DNA from: Marinomonas sp. MED121
Lineage (GTDB): Bacteria; Pseudomonadota; Gammaproteobacteria; Pseudomonadales; Marinomonadaceae
NCBI RefSeq assembly: GCF_000153025.1
Contig: NZ_CH672429.1
Coordinates: 1,043,079-1,107,078, forward strand
Reading direction: 5' to 3'
DNA length: 64,000 nucleotides
Shown here: piece by piece, positions 46,832 to 56,230 of the stretch
How positions within the stretch are numbered: the stretch's first letter is position 1
Layout: each line of letters starts with the position of its first letter
Translations under genes and position numbers: made by a program
Notes under the pieces: generated by a model
The model's input: only the letters and a program-made list of their open reading frames with translations
Database searches by the model: none
Told to the model about the DNA's origin: nothing

Positions 46832-46875
46832 AGAACACTAAGCCATAAAAAAGCGAGACATAAAAAAGAGACATA

Positions 46876-46901
46876 AAAAAGGCGCTCATTAGCGCCTTTT
46901 T
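46876..46901. terminator. Terminator after glgA
   Basis: Stem AAAAAGGCGCT / AGCGCCTTTTT with loop CATT; bidirectional, between two convergent genes. Confidence 0.88.
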
Positions 46902-46923
46902 ACCATTTAATTTAATCAGTCCA

Positions 46924-47763
46924 TCATTTCAGCAGCCATTGCGCGCTGCCTTTTTCCTTCATTTTCTCAAAAAAGCCTTCATGGGTTAGATCCTGCATGA
47001 TAACAGCCAAACTGTCTCTTAGGGCCTGTGTATTACAAGGAGAACTTTGAGAAAAGGCTAAGTATAAACCTTCACTACTAATCGCCGGATCTTGTACTTC
47101 AAAAGGAAAATACTGCCAGATCTGCTGAATATAAGCGTTACCGGGCGCTTCTTCATACAAAACATAATCAACCCTTTGATTTAGAAGCATTTTAAACGCC
47201 TGCTCTATACTGGCAACCGTGGCAATTTGTAAATTACTCGCGGCGTACTGATCAAACTTTTGGCCAAAACTATTGTTAATCACAGTGGCGCCAAGCTTAC
47301 CTTCTAAGCTGTACCTATTATCGTAATTAAAGGGGGCTAAAGTATTTGTCCAAACCACACTTTGCGTTTCTAAAAATGCCGGTTGAATATAGTCCATTTT
47401 TAAACTTCTTTGCTTGGTATAAAAAACCCCCGCCATCAAATCAATTCGCCCACTAAATACTTCCCTTTGTGCCCTTGACCAAGGCCCTGTGTGCTTTAAT
47501 TCAATTGGTTTACCTAAGCGCTGACTAATTTCATTAATAATAAGCTGGTTAATTCCCATCAGTTGGTCTGAATCGGTATTTTTACGCCATAAAAAAGGGG
47601 GATATTCAGAGTTTCCTGTTGCCGTTAAGCGATCACATGAAGCACCAATATCCGCTGAAACAAATCCGTGAAAACCTATCATGGTGAAAAAGAAGAGATA
47701 TTTATAAATTTCTTTTAAGTAAGACATAACGCCCAATTTCGGATTAAATGAATGAGACTGCAT
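46924..47763 (-). CDS. Periplasmic substrate-binding protein (SBP family 3-like)
   Basis: A protein of 279 aa, or 267 aa if translation begins at the ATG at 47727, which gives a cleaner signal peptide (YLFFFTMIGFHGFVSADIG); the longer start has an AAGTGA site. The mature part has SEYPPFLWRKN, LMGINQLIINEISQRLG, RIDLMAGVFYTKQR and VDYVLYEEAPGN, the layout of amino-acid-type solute-binding proteins. No permease or ATPase gene is adjacent, so it may be a sensor-like orphan. The substrate is unknown. Confidence 0.75.
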   Translation of the reverse strand: MQSHSFNPKLGVMSYLKEIYKYLFFFTMIGFHGFVSADIGASCDRLTATGNSEYPPFLWRKNTDSDQLMGINQLIINEISQRLGKPIELKHTGPWSRAQREVFSGRIDLMAGVFYTKQRSLKMDYIQPAFLETQSVVWTNTLAPFNYDNRYSLEGKLGATVINNSFGQKFDQYAASNLQIATVASIEQAFKMLLNQRVDYVLYEEAPGNAYIQQIWQYFPFEVQDPAISSEGLYLAFSQSSPCNTQALRDSLAVIMQDLTHEGFFEKMKEKGSAQWLLK

Positions 47764-47895
47764 TTATTTATCACTTAAGCACTAAACTAAAGCATATTCA
47801 ATTATTAGGCTCATGAAAACTTACGGATAAAAAAGAAAAAAAGCGGGAACCTTTAATCATTTCTCACCTCAAAGACTTAAATTATAGGAGAAATC

Positions 47896-48384
47896 ATGAA
47901 AAATAGACGCATATTTGACTCAAAACTGACACTTATCCCTAAACTCATGCTGATCATAGTTACTTTCATCATGAGTGCTTCATTAAGTGCAAAAAAACTT
48001 AACATTGATGGAAATCAACTTGCCTTAGAAGGCTATGATCCGGTGAGCTATTTCACTGAGCAGCCAATGAAAGGTTACCCAGCGTTACAAATTAAGCATA
48101 ATGAGGTGGTCTACTATTTTGAAAATGAAGAAAACCGCATCGCCTTCACACAAGACCCAGAAAAGTATGTACCAGCCTATGGTGGTTGGTGTGCTTGGGC
48201 CATGCTGGATGGTGATAAAGTAGAAGTCGATCCCCTTAGCTACAAAATTATCAATGGTAAAAACCACCTGTATTACAACGGTTTTTGGGGTGATACCTTA
48301 GCAAAATGGAATAAGAAAGCAGGTAAAGACGGTGAGCAAACACTCGTCGATGCCGCGGATAAAGAATGGGCTGACCTAGACTAA
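47896..48384 (+). CDS. YHS domain-containing secreted protein
   Basis: A 162-aa protein with an N-terminal membrane or signal segment (LMLIIVTFIMSASLSA, about 17-33) and a YHS-type domain: LEGYDPVSYFTEQPMKG, then VVYYFENEENRIAFTQDPEK and YVPAYGGWCAWAM. YHS domains are linked to metal binding, and this secreted form is common in marine bacteria. The C-terminus contains LYYNGFWGDTLAKWNK. GGAG precedes the ATG. It is followed by a strong terminator. Confidence 0.8.
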   Translation: MKNRRIFDSKLTLIPKLMLIIVTFIMSASLSAKKLNIDGNQLALEGYDPVSYFTEQPMKGYPALQIKHNEVVYYFENEENRIAFTQDPEKYVPAYGGWCAWAMLDGDKVEVDPLSYKIINGKNHLYYNGFWGDTLAKWNKKAGKDGEQTLVDAADKEWADLD

Positions 48385-48410
48385 TACAGTTTCAAGCCAA
48401 ATTGATTAAA

Positions 48411-48439
48411 GCAAGATGAGGCCACACACCTCATCTTGC
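48411..48439. terminator. Terminator between the YHS gene and mrcB
   Basis: An 11-bp perfect stem (GCAAGATGAGG / CCTCATCTTGC) with a seven-base loop, between two convergent stops. Confidence 0.7.
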
Positions 48440-48474
48440 AAATTGAATATGAGATTACCTTTTACGTAAGGAAT

Positions 48475-50841
48475 CTAAAACGGCCAGATACAAAAGTTCT
48501 TATCACTTGGCTCAGTGCCCTCTAAAAATGACAAAGTCAGTTTGTCATCACATCTATCAGCCGCCAATTTAAATTCATTCGTACTCACCTGATAATAATC
48601 ACTTCCCTGGGGCAAGCTTCTATCTAATGAGGTTGGATTTAAGCGCTTCATCATCTCTATCCAGACCTTTTGAGCACCAGAGCTACCAGTAATGGAAAGG
48701 GGATGGTTATCATCGGCGCCCAACCAAATGGTGGTGGAATAATCCGCTGTAATCCCTTGATACCAACTGTCTCTTTGCTGATTCGTTGTTCCTGTTTTAG
48801 CGGCAAACACCAATTCAGGCAAAGCCGCTTGTGCAGCACGAGTGGTACCGATTTGCGCGCTTAAACGCATGCCATCACGCAAAGTGGCTAAGGCCGCCTT
48901 AGAATAAGGCACTCTAGTATCTTGCCTAAACTCTTTTAGCACCTCACCTTCATTACTTAATACAGATGCAACGATACCCAGCTGGCTAGACTCACCCGCC
49001 GAAGCAATAGGCTGGTAAAGCCTTGCCACTTCAAACGGCGATAACTCAAGGGCACCTAAAGCAACAGCAGGGAACATGGTAAATTCGCGCTCCACGCCTA
49101 AGCGTCTCAGCGCATCTCCCACCTCTTCAAAACCAATACGATACGCTAGATCTAAGGTCGCCAAGTTATATGACTTCGCTAAGGCTTGATACATGGGCAC
49201 ATTGCCATGGTACTTATGGTCAAAGTTTTCGGGCTGCCAAAGCTGTCCCCCCACATCAAAACGGGTTTCATCGTCTTCTAACAAGGTTAACCAGGTAAAA
49301 GATTGGTTCGCGATCGCTTCTAAATAAATAGGCGGTTTTACCAAGGAACCAATCGGACGTACCGCAGCCAACGCTCGGTTAAAGCCGGTATAGTGACCAT
49401 CGCTTGAGCCTAAAATCGCTTTTACCTGACCATTGCGAGCATCGGTAACCACTACCGCACCCTGTAAACCTTTCAAGCCCTTCTTAGTCTGTTTTAAGGC
49501 TTTAACCTGACTGGTCATACTTTCCAACACAGCCTGCTGCACTCTGGTATCTAAACCGGTGTAGATTTTCAGGCTTTCGGTCGCCAAGGTTGCTTTATCA
49601 AAATCTCGCGACAATTGAAACGCAACAAGATCCAAGAAGTCACCATAAAGGCTTTTGGTACCACCTTGCGTACGTGTTTGTAGCTTGGTTGCTAAACTGA
49701 CGCTAAGTTGTTGGTCATTAATAAAGCCTTGATCATGCAAGAGGTTTAGGACCACATCCCGGCGTTTCTGTGCTCTTTGGGGATGTCGTTTTGGATTATA
49801 AAGAGAAGGCCCTTTAACAGTACCGACTAAGGTCGCCATTTCAGCAATATTGAGCTCGTTTAATGGACGGGCAAAAAAGTGTTTACTGGCCGCCGCAAAA
49901 CCGTGAATCGCCTTATTACCATGTTGCGCCAAATAAACTTCATTGACATAAGCGGTTAGAATTTCTTGCTTGCTAAAGCGATACTCCATCAAGAGCGCCA
50001 TCACCACTTCACGAATTTTTCGGCTATAGCTTCGCTCAGAGCTTAAATACATATTTTTAATCAGCTGCTGAGTTAAGGTACTGCCCCCTTGCTTGCGAGA
50101 GCCTGACTGAAAGTTAACCCAAAATGCACGGGCAATCCCTGTGAATGAAATACCAAAGTGCTGATAAAAGTCCCTGTCCTCCACCGCCAGCAAACCATTG
50201 ATCAAGGTCTTAGGAAGGTCCTCATAAGACAGTAAAATACGACTTTCGCTACTACCACCATAAAGGTGACCTATTAACTGAGGCTCTAATATCGCAGATT
50301 TAATCTCCTGACCTGCGACAGTCTTGATTTGAAGCTGGCCATTTTCAAAAGAAAATATTCGTCTTTGAGCAGGGTAATCCCCAGTATGGTCTGAGAAAGA
50401 TCTTAAGTGAGCACTTACTTTTATTGAGCTTCTAGCCGCCCAACCAACCTCTTGGCTATTACGGCCAAAACGATAACCCGCTTGTTGTAAGCTTTTTTCT
50501 AAATCTTGTTTGCGCCATTGATCCCCAGTACGTAACAAGGTGGGTGCGCTGTACACTTCTGCTGGCACTTGCCATTTCTGCCCCTCAAAATGCTGTACCA
50601 GCTCCTTATCCAGCCACCAAACCCAAATAGAGACAGGAATGGCTGCCACTAAACCCATCATAAAAGAGATAACAAAGAGTCGTTTTAAAAACCGCTTAAA
50701 CCAAGATTGTTTGATAGGCTTTTTAGCGCGGGAGCGAGATGGCTTACCTTTGGCTTTCTTTGTGGGTGATGACTTTCTCGGCTTACTTTTGCTAGCCGAT
50801 GCTTTTTTGGTAGGACTATTTACGGGGCGTGTTTTACTCAT
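48475..50841 (-). CDS. mrcB: Penicillin-binding protein 1B
   Basis: Bifunctional peptidoglycan glycosyltransferase and transpeptidase. Basic cytoplasmic tail (KSKPRKSSPTKKAKGKPSRS), one TM (about 45-70), UB2H-like region, glycosyltransferase domain with AVEDRDFYQHFGIS and GGSTLTQQLIKNMYLS, and transpeptidase domain with the catalytic SLVK (GSLVKPPIYL), SYN and KTGTTNQQRDSWYQG. Together with LpoB-type activation this is the MrcB class. The ATG at 50841 gives about 788 aa; the frame is open to 50865. Confidence 0.93.
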   Translation of the reverse strand: MSKTRPVNSPTKKASASKSKPRKSSPTKKAKGKPSRSRAKKPIKQSWFKRFLKRLFVISFMMGLVAAIPVSIWVWWLDKELVQHFEGQKWQVPAEVYSAPTLLRTGDQWRKQDLEKSLQQAGYRFGRNSQEVGWAARSSIKVSAHLRSFSDHTGDYPAQRRIFSFENGQLQIKTVAGQEIKSAILEPQLIGHLYGGSSESRILLSYEDLPKTLINGLLAVEDRDFYQHFGISFTGIARAFWVNFQSGSRKQGGSTLTQQLIKNMYLSSERSYSRKIREVVMALLMEYRFSKQEILTAYVNEVYLAQHGNKAIHGFAAASKHFFARPLNELNIAEMATLVGTVKGPSLYNPKRHPQRAQKRRDVVLNLLHDQGFINDQQLSVSLATKLQTRTQGGTKSLYGDFLDLVAFQLSRDFDKATLATESLKIYTGLDTRVQQAVLESMTSQVKALKQTKKGLKGLQGAVVVTDARNGQVKAILGSSDGHYTGFNRALAAVRPIGSLVKPPIYLEAIANQSFTWLTLLEDDETRFDVGGQLWQPENFDHKYHGNVPMYQALAKSYNLATLDLAYRIGFEEVGDALRRLGVEREFTMFPAVALGALELSPFEVARLYQPIASAGESSQLGIVASVLSNEGEVLKEFRQDTRVPYSKAALATLRDGMRLSAQIGTTRAAQAALPELVFAAKTGTTNQQRDSWYQGITADYSTTIWLGADDNHPLSITGSSGAQKVWIEMMKRLNPTSLDRSLPQGSDYYQVSTNEFKLAADRCDDKLTLSFLEGTEPSDKNFCIWPF

Positions 50842-51034
50842 GGCCAGATTATAAAGACAGGACATTTTGGGCGCAATCCAACCACCTCATTTAACCAAAC
50901 AAAATTAACCACTAAATTGACTCTCAAACCCGGCCATTTTAGACTCATTTCAATCCATGCAAGCATGATTCAAGCCATAAGCTCAGGCAGATAACCCAGC
51001 AAAACATTTTTTGCGATAACAAGAGAATTTAAAC

Positions 51035-51307
51035 ATGATGATAGTAGACCTACTCGATGAACTCGATATCATCGAAGGCATTCATAAACAGCTACCAGGC
51101 CTGACCAAGAGCCAAGATATTAAGCCACTTTTGGAAGCCGCTAGAGACACAGCAAACCAAGAACAATGGCAACAGCTTGATCTCTGGTTAGTCACAGTCA
51201 GTAAAGATATGAGCATTTTATTGCCAGAAATAAAACATGCCTTATGCAGTGGTTGGCAAGGGGACAGAGAGATCTCCTCAGAACTGCAACATAATCTTGA
51301 GCAATAG
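51035..51307 (+). CDS. Small hypothetical protein
   Basis: A 90-aa acidic helical protein (VDLLDELDIIEGIHKQLPGL; LLEAARDTANQEQWQQLDLW). No signal peptide, no recognised family. It has two possible ATG codons (51035, 51038). It ends 3 nt before the Rieske gene, so the two are probably coupled, and AACAAGAGAAT precedes the start. Confidence 0.6.
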   Translation: MMIVDLLDELDIIEGIHKQLPGLTKSQDIKPLLEAARDTANQEQWQQLDLWLVTVSKDMSILLPEIKHALCSGWQGDREISSELQHNLEQ

Positions 51308-51310
51308 TGC

Positions 51311-51640
51311 ATGTCCTTAAGTTGGCAAACTGTCTGTCATATTGACGCACTCCCTGAAAGAAGTGCTCAAACCTATCCATTTCAAGGTGTTAGCTATTTT
51401 GTGATTAAGTTTGATAATCACATTTACGCCTACTTAAACGCCTGCCCCCATCGACAAATCGAGCTCGAATGGCAAGAAAATGATTTTTTTGATTTAGATA
51501 AAGATTACTTACAGTGTGCGACCCATGGAGCCTTATTCTTACCTCAAACAGGCGAATGCATCAGTGGCCCCTGCCAACAGCAATCCTTAAAAAAAGTCGC
51601 CACACGGGTAAAAGCAGAAAAAATTCAAATTAATATCTAA
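51311..51640 (+). CDS. Rieske-type [2Fe-2S] protein
   Basis: A 109-aa single-domain protein with the Rieske ligands C45-P-H47 (ACPHRQIELEW) and C69-AT-H72 (QCATHGALF). The small size fits ferredoxin-like Rieske components of oxygenases or reductases. Its partner is unknown, as no oxygenase gene is near. It follows a small gene by 3 nt and is followed by the Fur-box palindrome, so the gene lies directly upstream of an iron-responsive site. Confidence 0.85.
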   Translation: MSLSWQTVCHIDALPERSAQTYPFQGVSYFVIKFDNHIYAYLNACPHRQIELEWQENDFFDLDKDYLQCATHGALFLPQTGECISGPCQQQSLKKVATRVKAEKIQINI

Positions 51641-51647
51641 ATTTCTC

Positions 51648-51686
51648 AATAAAGTTATTGATAATGATTATCAATAACTTTATTCT
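51648..51686 (+). promoter_or_regulatory. Fur box palindrome embedded in a sigma70-like promoter
   Basis: A 37-bp interrupted-only-by-one-base palindrome (51648-51684, centre G at 51666) contains a perfect 7-1-7 Fur motif TGATAAT-G-ATTATCA. A -35-like TTGATA (51658-51663) and a -10-like TATTCT (51681-51686) are 17 bp apart and overlap it, so Fur binding would block RNA polymerase. Transcription would start near 51693 and run rightwards. The palindrome can also fold as a terminator for the Rieske gene, which is the alternative explanation. Confidence 0.65.
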
Positions 51687-51689
51687 AGT

Positions 51690-52110
51690 GCTTCGATTCA
51701 AGTCGATGCAGCCCTGATCTAAAGGTATATTTTAAGCCTCTGTGCCTTTAACGAGATCAAGACTGTAAATGATGGAGCAACATAGAAGTTATTAGCATAC
51801 TTCCTTACTGCCATAACGACGATGCTTACAAACTTTTCCCCCATTGTTGCTCCATCATGCATTTTAACTTTCTTGTTAGTTTCTCTTTTTAATCTTTCTT
51901 TCTAAGTGACGTCAGCACAGTAGATTTTCACTTAAGGATCGAAAAGCATTATCGAAAAGCATTAAGGCCTTATTGCCCCTTTAGACATGGCCGACTAATC
52001 TTAATTGATTAAATGGCAATCAATTGGAATGCAGGACAGTTTCCTCTTCGCCAACTTCTTTCGCATTATGATGATCGAAGTTACTCAGTCTTCAACAGGG
52101 AGAGTTCTCA
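51690..52110 (+). other. Non-coding stretch with long inverted repeat; candidate RNA
   Basis: No gene is visible in this stretch. Two 14-bp perfectly complementary arms, ATGATGGAGCAACA (51769-51782) and TGTTGCTCCATCAT (51845-51858), enclose 62 nt, so a transcript from the Fur-box promoter would fold into a long hairpin. It could be an iron-regulated small RNA or the 5' leader of the diguanylate cyclase gene. Neither a terminator nor similarity to RyhB or PrrF could be established by eye. Confidence 0.35.
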
Positions 52111-53370
52111 ATGAATCTTGGTCTCAAAACTAAATCCCATATTATCAACCAAATCACCTTGGTCCGTTTGATCCAACTTTGTGTCATTATTATCGCCATC
52201 GGCACACCTATCATTGAAAGCAACTTTATTCACCCTGCTTTTATTAAACTGATTGTTCAAAACACAGAAAGCGAAGCAACTCGCGCAGCCACCCGAATGC
52301 AAAGAAGAGTCATACAAGACACTAAAGAGGGTCATCTCTCTATTTCACAAGAAACCGTAACTTATATAAAACAGGCTGAACAAGATTACCTACTCTGGAA
52401 AAGTAAGGTGTTCAGCCATGACGGCGAGGTGCTCTATTCATCCCAAGATAAAGATATCGGCACAGTCAACGAAAAAGGCTATTTTCATAACCAAGTGGCA
52501 AAGGGAGAAATATTTACCTTGCTAGTGAAGAAAAACTCGACCTCCTTAGATGGTGAAATAACGGCACTGGATGTGGTCGAGGTCTATGTTCCCATGATGA
52601 TAGCTGGCGAGTTCATCGGTGCTTTCGAACTTTATTATGATATCAGTGATCGGATAGCCGCCATGAAAGCCCATATGGAATGGGTCGACAGAATGTTACT
52701 TCTACTTTCAAGTATCGCCATTATCACGGCCTTTGTGATTGGCATTGGCTATAAAAAAGTCCAACAGATTAGAGAAGAATATGAGCTTGAGCTCATTGAA
52801 ATGGCAACCAAAGACAAGCTCACCAATATTTATAATCGCCGCAGCTTCGAAGCTCGCCTATTACAAGACTTAAAACAATACGATAAATTCCAAACAGAAC
52901 TCAGCATTATCCTGTTTGATGTTGACCACTTTAAGTTTGTTAACGATACCTATGGTCACCAAGCTGGGGATAGCGTACTCACATTACTTGCTGAAATCGC
53001 CCAACAAACCGTGCGTTCAAATGACATTGTCGCAAGATACGGAGGGGAAGAGTTTATTATTCTGCTACCTAATACAGGTAAAAACGGCAGCCAAGTCATC
53101 GCTGAAAAATTACGTTCGGCCATTGAAAACGCTGCATTTGACACCCAGTCTTACAAGATACAAATTACGATTAGCCTTGGGGTTGCTTGCATCTCAGATG
53201 TACAACACCCTAATTTAGACAATCTCATCAAAAGTGCCGATGATGCCCTCTACTATGCTAAGCATAATGGGCGTAATCAGGTCTCATATATGCAAACACC
53301 TCCTGGCACTTCTACCAGCAAAGACTCAGATGAAGCACTCTTATCAGCTGCTAACACAGTGTCAAAATAA
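52111..53370 (+). CDS. Membrane diguanylate cyclase
   Basis: A 419-aa protein with TM1 (about 16-38), a periplasmic sensor of about 155 residues, TM2 (about 195-215) and a C-terminal GGEEF domain. The active site reads RYGGEEF near residue 311, with RSND five residues before it forming an intact inhibitory I-site (RxxD). This gives synthesis of cyclic di-GMP from GTP. The upstream region holds the Fur-box promoter, suggesting an iron link. The start at 52111 has GGGAGAG upstream. Confidence 0.9.
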   Translation: MNLGLKTKSHIINQITLVRLIQLCVIIIAIGTPIIESNFIHPAFIKLIVQNTESEATRAATRMQRRVIQDTKEGHLSISQETVTYIKQAEQDYLLWKSKVFSHDGEVLYSSQDKDIGTVNEKGYFHNQVAKGEIFTLLVKKNSTSLDGEITALDVVEVYVPMMIAGEFIGAFELYYDISDRIAAMKAHMEWVDRMLLLLSSIAIITAFVIGIGYKKVQQIREEYELELIEMATKDKLTNIYNRRSFEARLLQDLKQYDKFQTELSIILFDVDHFKFVNDTYGHQAGDSVLTLLAEIAQQTVRSNDIVARYGGEEFIILLPNTGKNGSQVIAEKLRSAIENAAFDTQSYKIQITISLGVACISDVQHPNLDNLIKSADDALYYAKHNGRNQVSYMQTPPGTSTSKDSDEALLSAANTVSK

Positions 53371-53408
53371 TCAAGCGTTATAAAGTGTCCATAGACTGCT
53401 AACCATAC

Positions 53409-53446
53409 AAAAAGGGAAAGAAGCACCAAGCTTCCTTCCCTTTTTT
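53409..53446. terminator. Terminator after the diguanylate cyclase gene
   Basis: Stem AAAAGGGAAAGAAGC / GCTTCCTTCCCTTTTTT with a mismatch and a loop of about five bases, ending in T6. It lies between convergent genes. Confidence 0.8.
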
Positions 53447-53453
53447 ATGACGT

Positions 53454-53750
53454 TTAAACCTCGTAATCAAAGACCAAAATATCCTCAATCATGGGCACAA
53501 ACATGGCTTTAAAGGCCTCATGTTTTGCATGGGGTAAATAGGCATCCCTGGCCTTAGTATCAATAAAGGTCATCAAAATAGCGTGGGTAAAGCCCTTATC
53601 TAAACCTTCAGGGCTAGTATTGAGCCCAAACTCCACACTTTCTATCCCTGCAATATCCGCTTTTAATTGGTAAAAAGCTTGCTCTAGTTGAATCAGATCC
53701 TGCTCACCGGTTGCTAGGGTAAACTTAACCAATAAAAGATGCCTTACCAT
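53454..53750 (-). CDS. Dabb-family (A/B-barrel) protein
   Basis: A 98-aa dimeric alpha/beta-barrel domain protein: MVRHLLLVKFT start, SVEFGLNTSPEGLDKGFTHA and ILMTFIDTKARDAYLPHAKHEAF, the Dabb stress-responsive fold. The frame is open to 53789, but the ATG at 53750 has GGAGG seven bases upstream. Its role is unknown; such proteins are often small-molecule enzymes. LysE lies upstream on the same strand. Confidence 0.8.
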   Translation of the reverse strand: MVRHLLLVKFTLATGEQDLIQLEQAFYQLKADIAGIESVEFGLNTSPEGLDKGFTHAILMTFIDTKARDAYLPHAKHEAFKAMFVPMIEDILVFDYEV

Positions 53751-53789
53751 TGTCATTCCTCCATTTACTTCAATTGACCCAGTGTCCAA

Positions 53790-54395
53790 TCAAGCTTGAA
53801 TAAAGGCCCACCATACACTTAAAAACAATAAGATGGCGAGTATTTGATTCAACCGAGCTTGCTGCGTTTGTGTATTAAGGTGACGGTTAGCCAGTTTACC
53901 CAAATAAGCCCAGACACAAATGCATGGTACGGCAATCAGAGCAAAAATAATCGCCAGTGATACATAGTGAAGCAATTCACTCATGCCTTGGCTAGGGTAT
54001 AAACTGGCAACTGTCACAGACATCATCCAACTTTTAGGGTTCACAAACTGTAATCCACAACCTTGAAACCAACTGAGCCCAGTTTTATCCGCAAGCGTTC
54101 CTTGAGCCTCGACACTTTTAAGGTGAAATAATCGATAAGCCATCACACTCAACCAACTGGCACCAATAAAACCCAGCACAGGTTTCACCAAAGGGTAATC
54201 AAATAAAAATTGAGTCAGCCCCATCGCCGTCATAAACAAGATAAAACCTGTGCCAATAGAAGCCCCCAGAATAAAAGGCAGCACTCGTAAGATTCCCAAT
54301 TTACCGCCATAACTGAGCGCTATCACATTGGTTGGCCCTGGCGTAATAGACGCCACAAAGGAAAATAACGAAAAACTCACGTATAAACTCAACAT
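53790..54395 (-). CDS. LysE/RhtB family exporter
   Basis: An inner-membrane transporter of about 200 aa with six hydrophobic segments. The N-terminus SLFSFVASITPGPTNVIALS carries the family motif TPGPTN, followed by LPFILGASIGTGFILF. These proteins export amino acids; the substrate is not predictable. The ATG at 54395 has AGGTG five bases upstream and replaces a GTG at 54410. It is divergently placed near an AraC regulator on the same strand (about 140 bp). Confidence 0.85.
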   Translation of the reverse strand: MLSLYVSFSLFSFVASITPGPTNVIALSYGGKLGILRVLPFILGASIGTGFILFMTAMGLTQFLFDYPLVKPVLGFIGASWLSVMAYRLFHLKSVEAQGTLADKTGLSWFQGCGLQFVNPKSWMMSVTVASLYPSQGMSELLHYVSLAIIFALIAVPCICVWAYLGKLANRHLNTQTQQARLNQILAILLFLSVWWAFIQA

Positions 54396-54533
54396 AGAAA
54401 CACCTGTCACTTGGGTAATTTGAGCGCCTAGTATCTATCGTCTGAGTCTTTAAGTCTGGAAGCTTTGTGCATAAATTGAATCTTTACTTAATCGCTAAGC
54501 GGTTGTTTTAAAAAGCTTATAAAAAAAGAAACG

Positions 54534-55385
54534 TTAGCGAGATTGCATAATCTGTTTTTGATAGGCACTGGGGGTTAAGCGATACACCCTGCGAAACCAA
54601 CGCCCTAAATGGCTTTGATCAGCAAAGCATAAATCGCTCGCCACACTGATAGGTGAAAGGCCTTGAGCTAATAAGACTCTGGCTTTTGCCAGCCTAAGTT
54701 GAATTAAATAGGCATGGGGCGCTAATCCAAAAGCCGCTTTAAAGCGCCTCGTTAAGCGAAACCTATCTGTCCCTAGCTCTAGGGCCAAACTTTCAAGGTT
54801 AATGTCTTGATATAAGTTTTGCCTTAAAAACTCGCGGGTTCTTAGCGCTAAAGGGCAAACACTTGACGCGGATAAAAGCATATCTTGCTCAGCTTTTTGA
54901 CGCCAACTAAGGTGCTTGCTGGCGTGCGCTAGCATTTGATCTAGGCAAGCTTCTCGAATGATCTCAGGCTCTTGATAATGCAAAGCACTAAAAGCGGCTG
55001 AGATACTGGCGGTAAGCTGCTTATCCTGCATCAAATTTTGGGCAGTATTAAACTCAAAGTTATCCGGCAAGTCATGAAACAAAGCGGCTAAATTGTCATG
55101 TAACCAAGTGACAGGCAGATAAAGTTGACGATAGGTAAAGCCCTCTTTTATTGGCGCGTTACCATCATGGATTTCACCTGGCTCCAATAAAAAGCTGCCC
55201 CCTTCTAGTGAGGTACACATCTGTTTACGACAGTTAAATTGCTGCACACCTTGTTCGGTAAAGCCAATCAGATAGGTATCATGCCAATGAGGGTCATAAG
55301 CATGCCCCTTAAAATGAGCACGAAAGGTTTCTATTCCTGTGTGCTTATCTTGCTTAACCTGAACCCAGCTGTCTGTATGTGACAT
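54534..55385 (-). CDS. AraC family transcriptional regulator
   Basis: A 283-aa protein with an N-terminal cupin-like sensing domain (HWHDTYLIGFTEQGVQQF, FLLEPGEIHDGNAP) and a C-terminal double helix-turn-helix (LNYLESLALELGTD-type region INLESLALELGTDRFRLTRR, then ISVASDLCFADQSHLGRWFR). Such regulators often control adjacent exporters; the LysE gene lies about 140 bp downstream on the same strand, so autoregulation or co-regulation is plausible. The effector is unknown. Confidence 0.88.
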   Translation of the reverse strand: MSHTDSWVQVKQDKHTGIETFRAHFKGHAYDPHWHDTYLIGFTEQGVQQFNCRKQMCTSLEGGSFLLEPGEIHDGNAPIKEGFTYRQLYLPVTWLHDNLAALFHDLPDNFEFNTAQNLMQDKQLTASISAAFSALHYQEPEIIREACLDQMLAHASKHLSWRQKAEQDMLLSASSVCPLALRTREFLRQNLYQDINLESLALELGTDRFRLTRRFKAAFGLAPHAYLIQLRLAKARVLLAQGLSPISVASDLCFADQSHLGRWFRRVYRLTPSAYQKQIMQSR

Positions 55386-55497
55386 TGACCCAACTCTCTA
55401 AAAACATACACAATTAAAAATGCTTAAAAGCAATAACAAGTAAAAGGTATGCCCATCTAAAAAATCTTGCTAGAAGATTTGTGCAAATCTATTCAAT

Positions 55498-55950
55498 TTA
55501 GAGAGATCTCAGCATCTCAATATGAGGGATGTCATCTTCATCATAGACCTCAGACACCACCTCAAACCCAAAGTCTTCATAAAAGGTTTGCAAATAAAGT
55601 TGGGCAGAAATACGAATCGGGCTTTTTGCTGCTTCTTTATCTAAAAACTCAAGCGCCCCTTGAATCAAGGCCTTGCCCAAGCCCATACCTCGGGCAGCTT
55701 TCGTGGTAAGCACACGGCCAATAGAGATTTCATCATATTTACAGCCCGCATAGGTAATACGTAGATAGGCTAAAATCTTATCGGTTTTCTCATCACTGGT
55801 ATAAAGGTGCCAAGACACATTATCCAAGCTATCCACATCTTGATAAGGGCAATTTTGCTCGACCACAAAGACTTCCTGCCTTACCCTTAAAATCTCATAA
55901 AGTTCAGTGGTTTTTAACTGCTCAAACCGCTTAACCTGCCATTCAATCAT
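55498..55950 (-). CDS. elaA: ElaA-type GNAT acetyltransferase
   Basis: A 150-aa protein matching ElaA in length and motifs: TTELYEILRVRQEVFVVEQ, PYQDVDSLDNVSWHLY, IGRVLTTKAARGMGLGKAL (acetyl-CoA loop) and QLYLQTFYEDFGFEVV. The substrate is not known. It stands alone on the minus strand. Confidence 0.85.
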   Translation of the reverse strand: MIEWQVKRFEQLKTTELYEILRVRQEVFVVEQNCPYQDVDSLDNVSWHLYTSDEKTDKILAYLRITYAGCKYDEISIGRVLTTKAARGMGLGKALIQGALEFLDKEAAKSPIRISAQLYLQTFYEDFGFEVVSEVYDEDDIPHIEMLRSL

Positions 55951-56230
55951 GACACCCTCTCCAACATAAAATTGCTACTTTAGACCGTTAAAAGCCTAAA
56001 AGAAGTTTCAATCACCCCATAGGGTCATTAAGACACACGCTATATTCCAAGTAATCTAACAGGTTAGTAGTTACTTTAAAATCATTAATTTAAACTTAAA
56101 AAATCAGATGTAAATGGTGCAAGATCTCAGGTTAAAAACCTTGAGAAATGTCTTAAGCAAGGAGCGAGAAAGCGATAGAGAGACAAAGCGACATAAAGAG
56201 TAAAAGAAGCGGAATGACAAAAAGAGCTGA

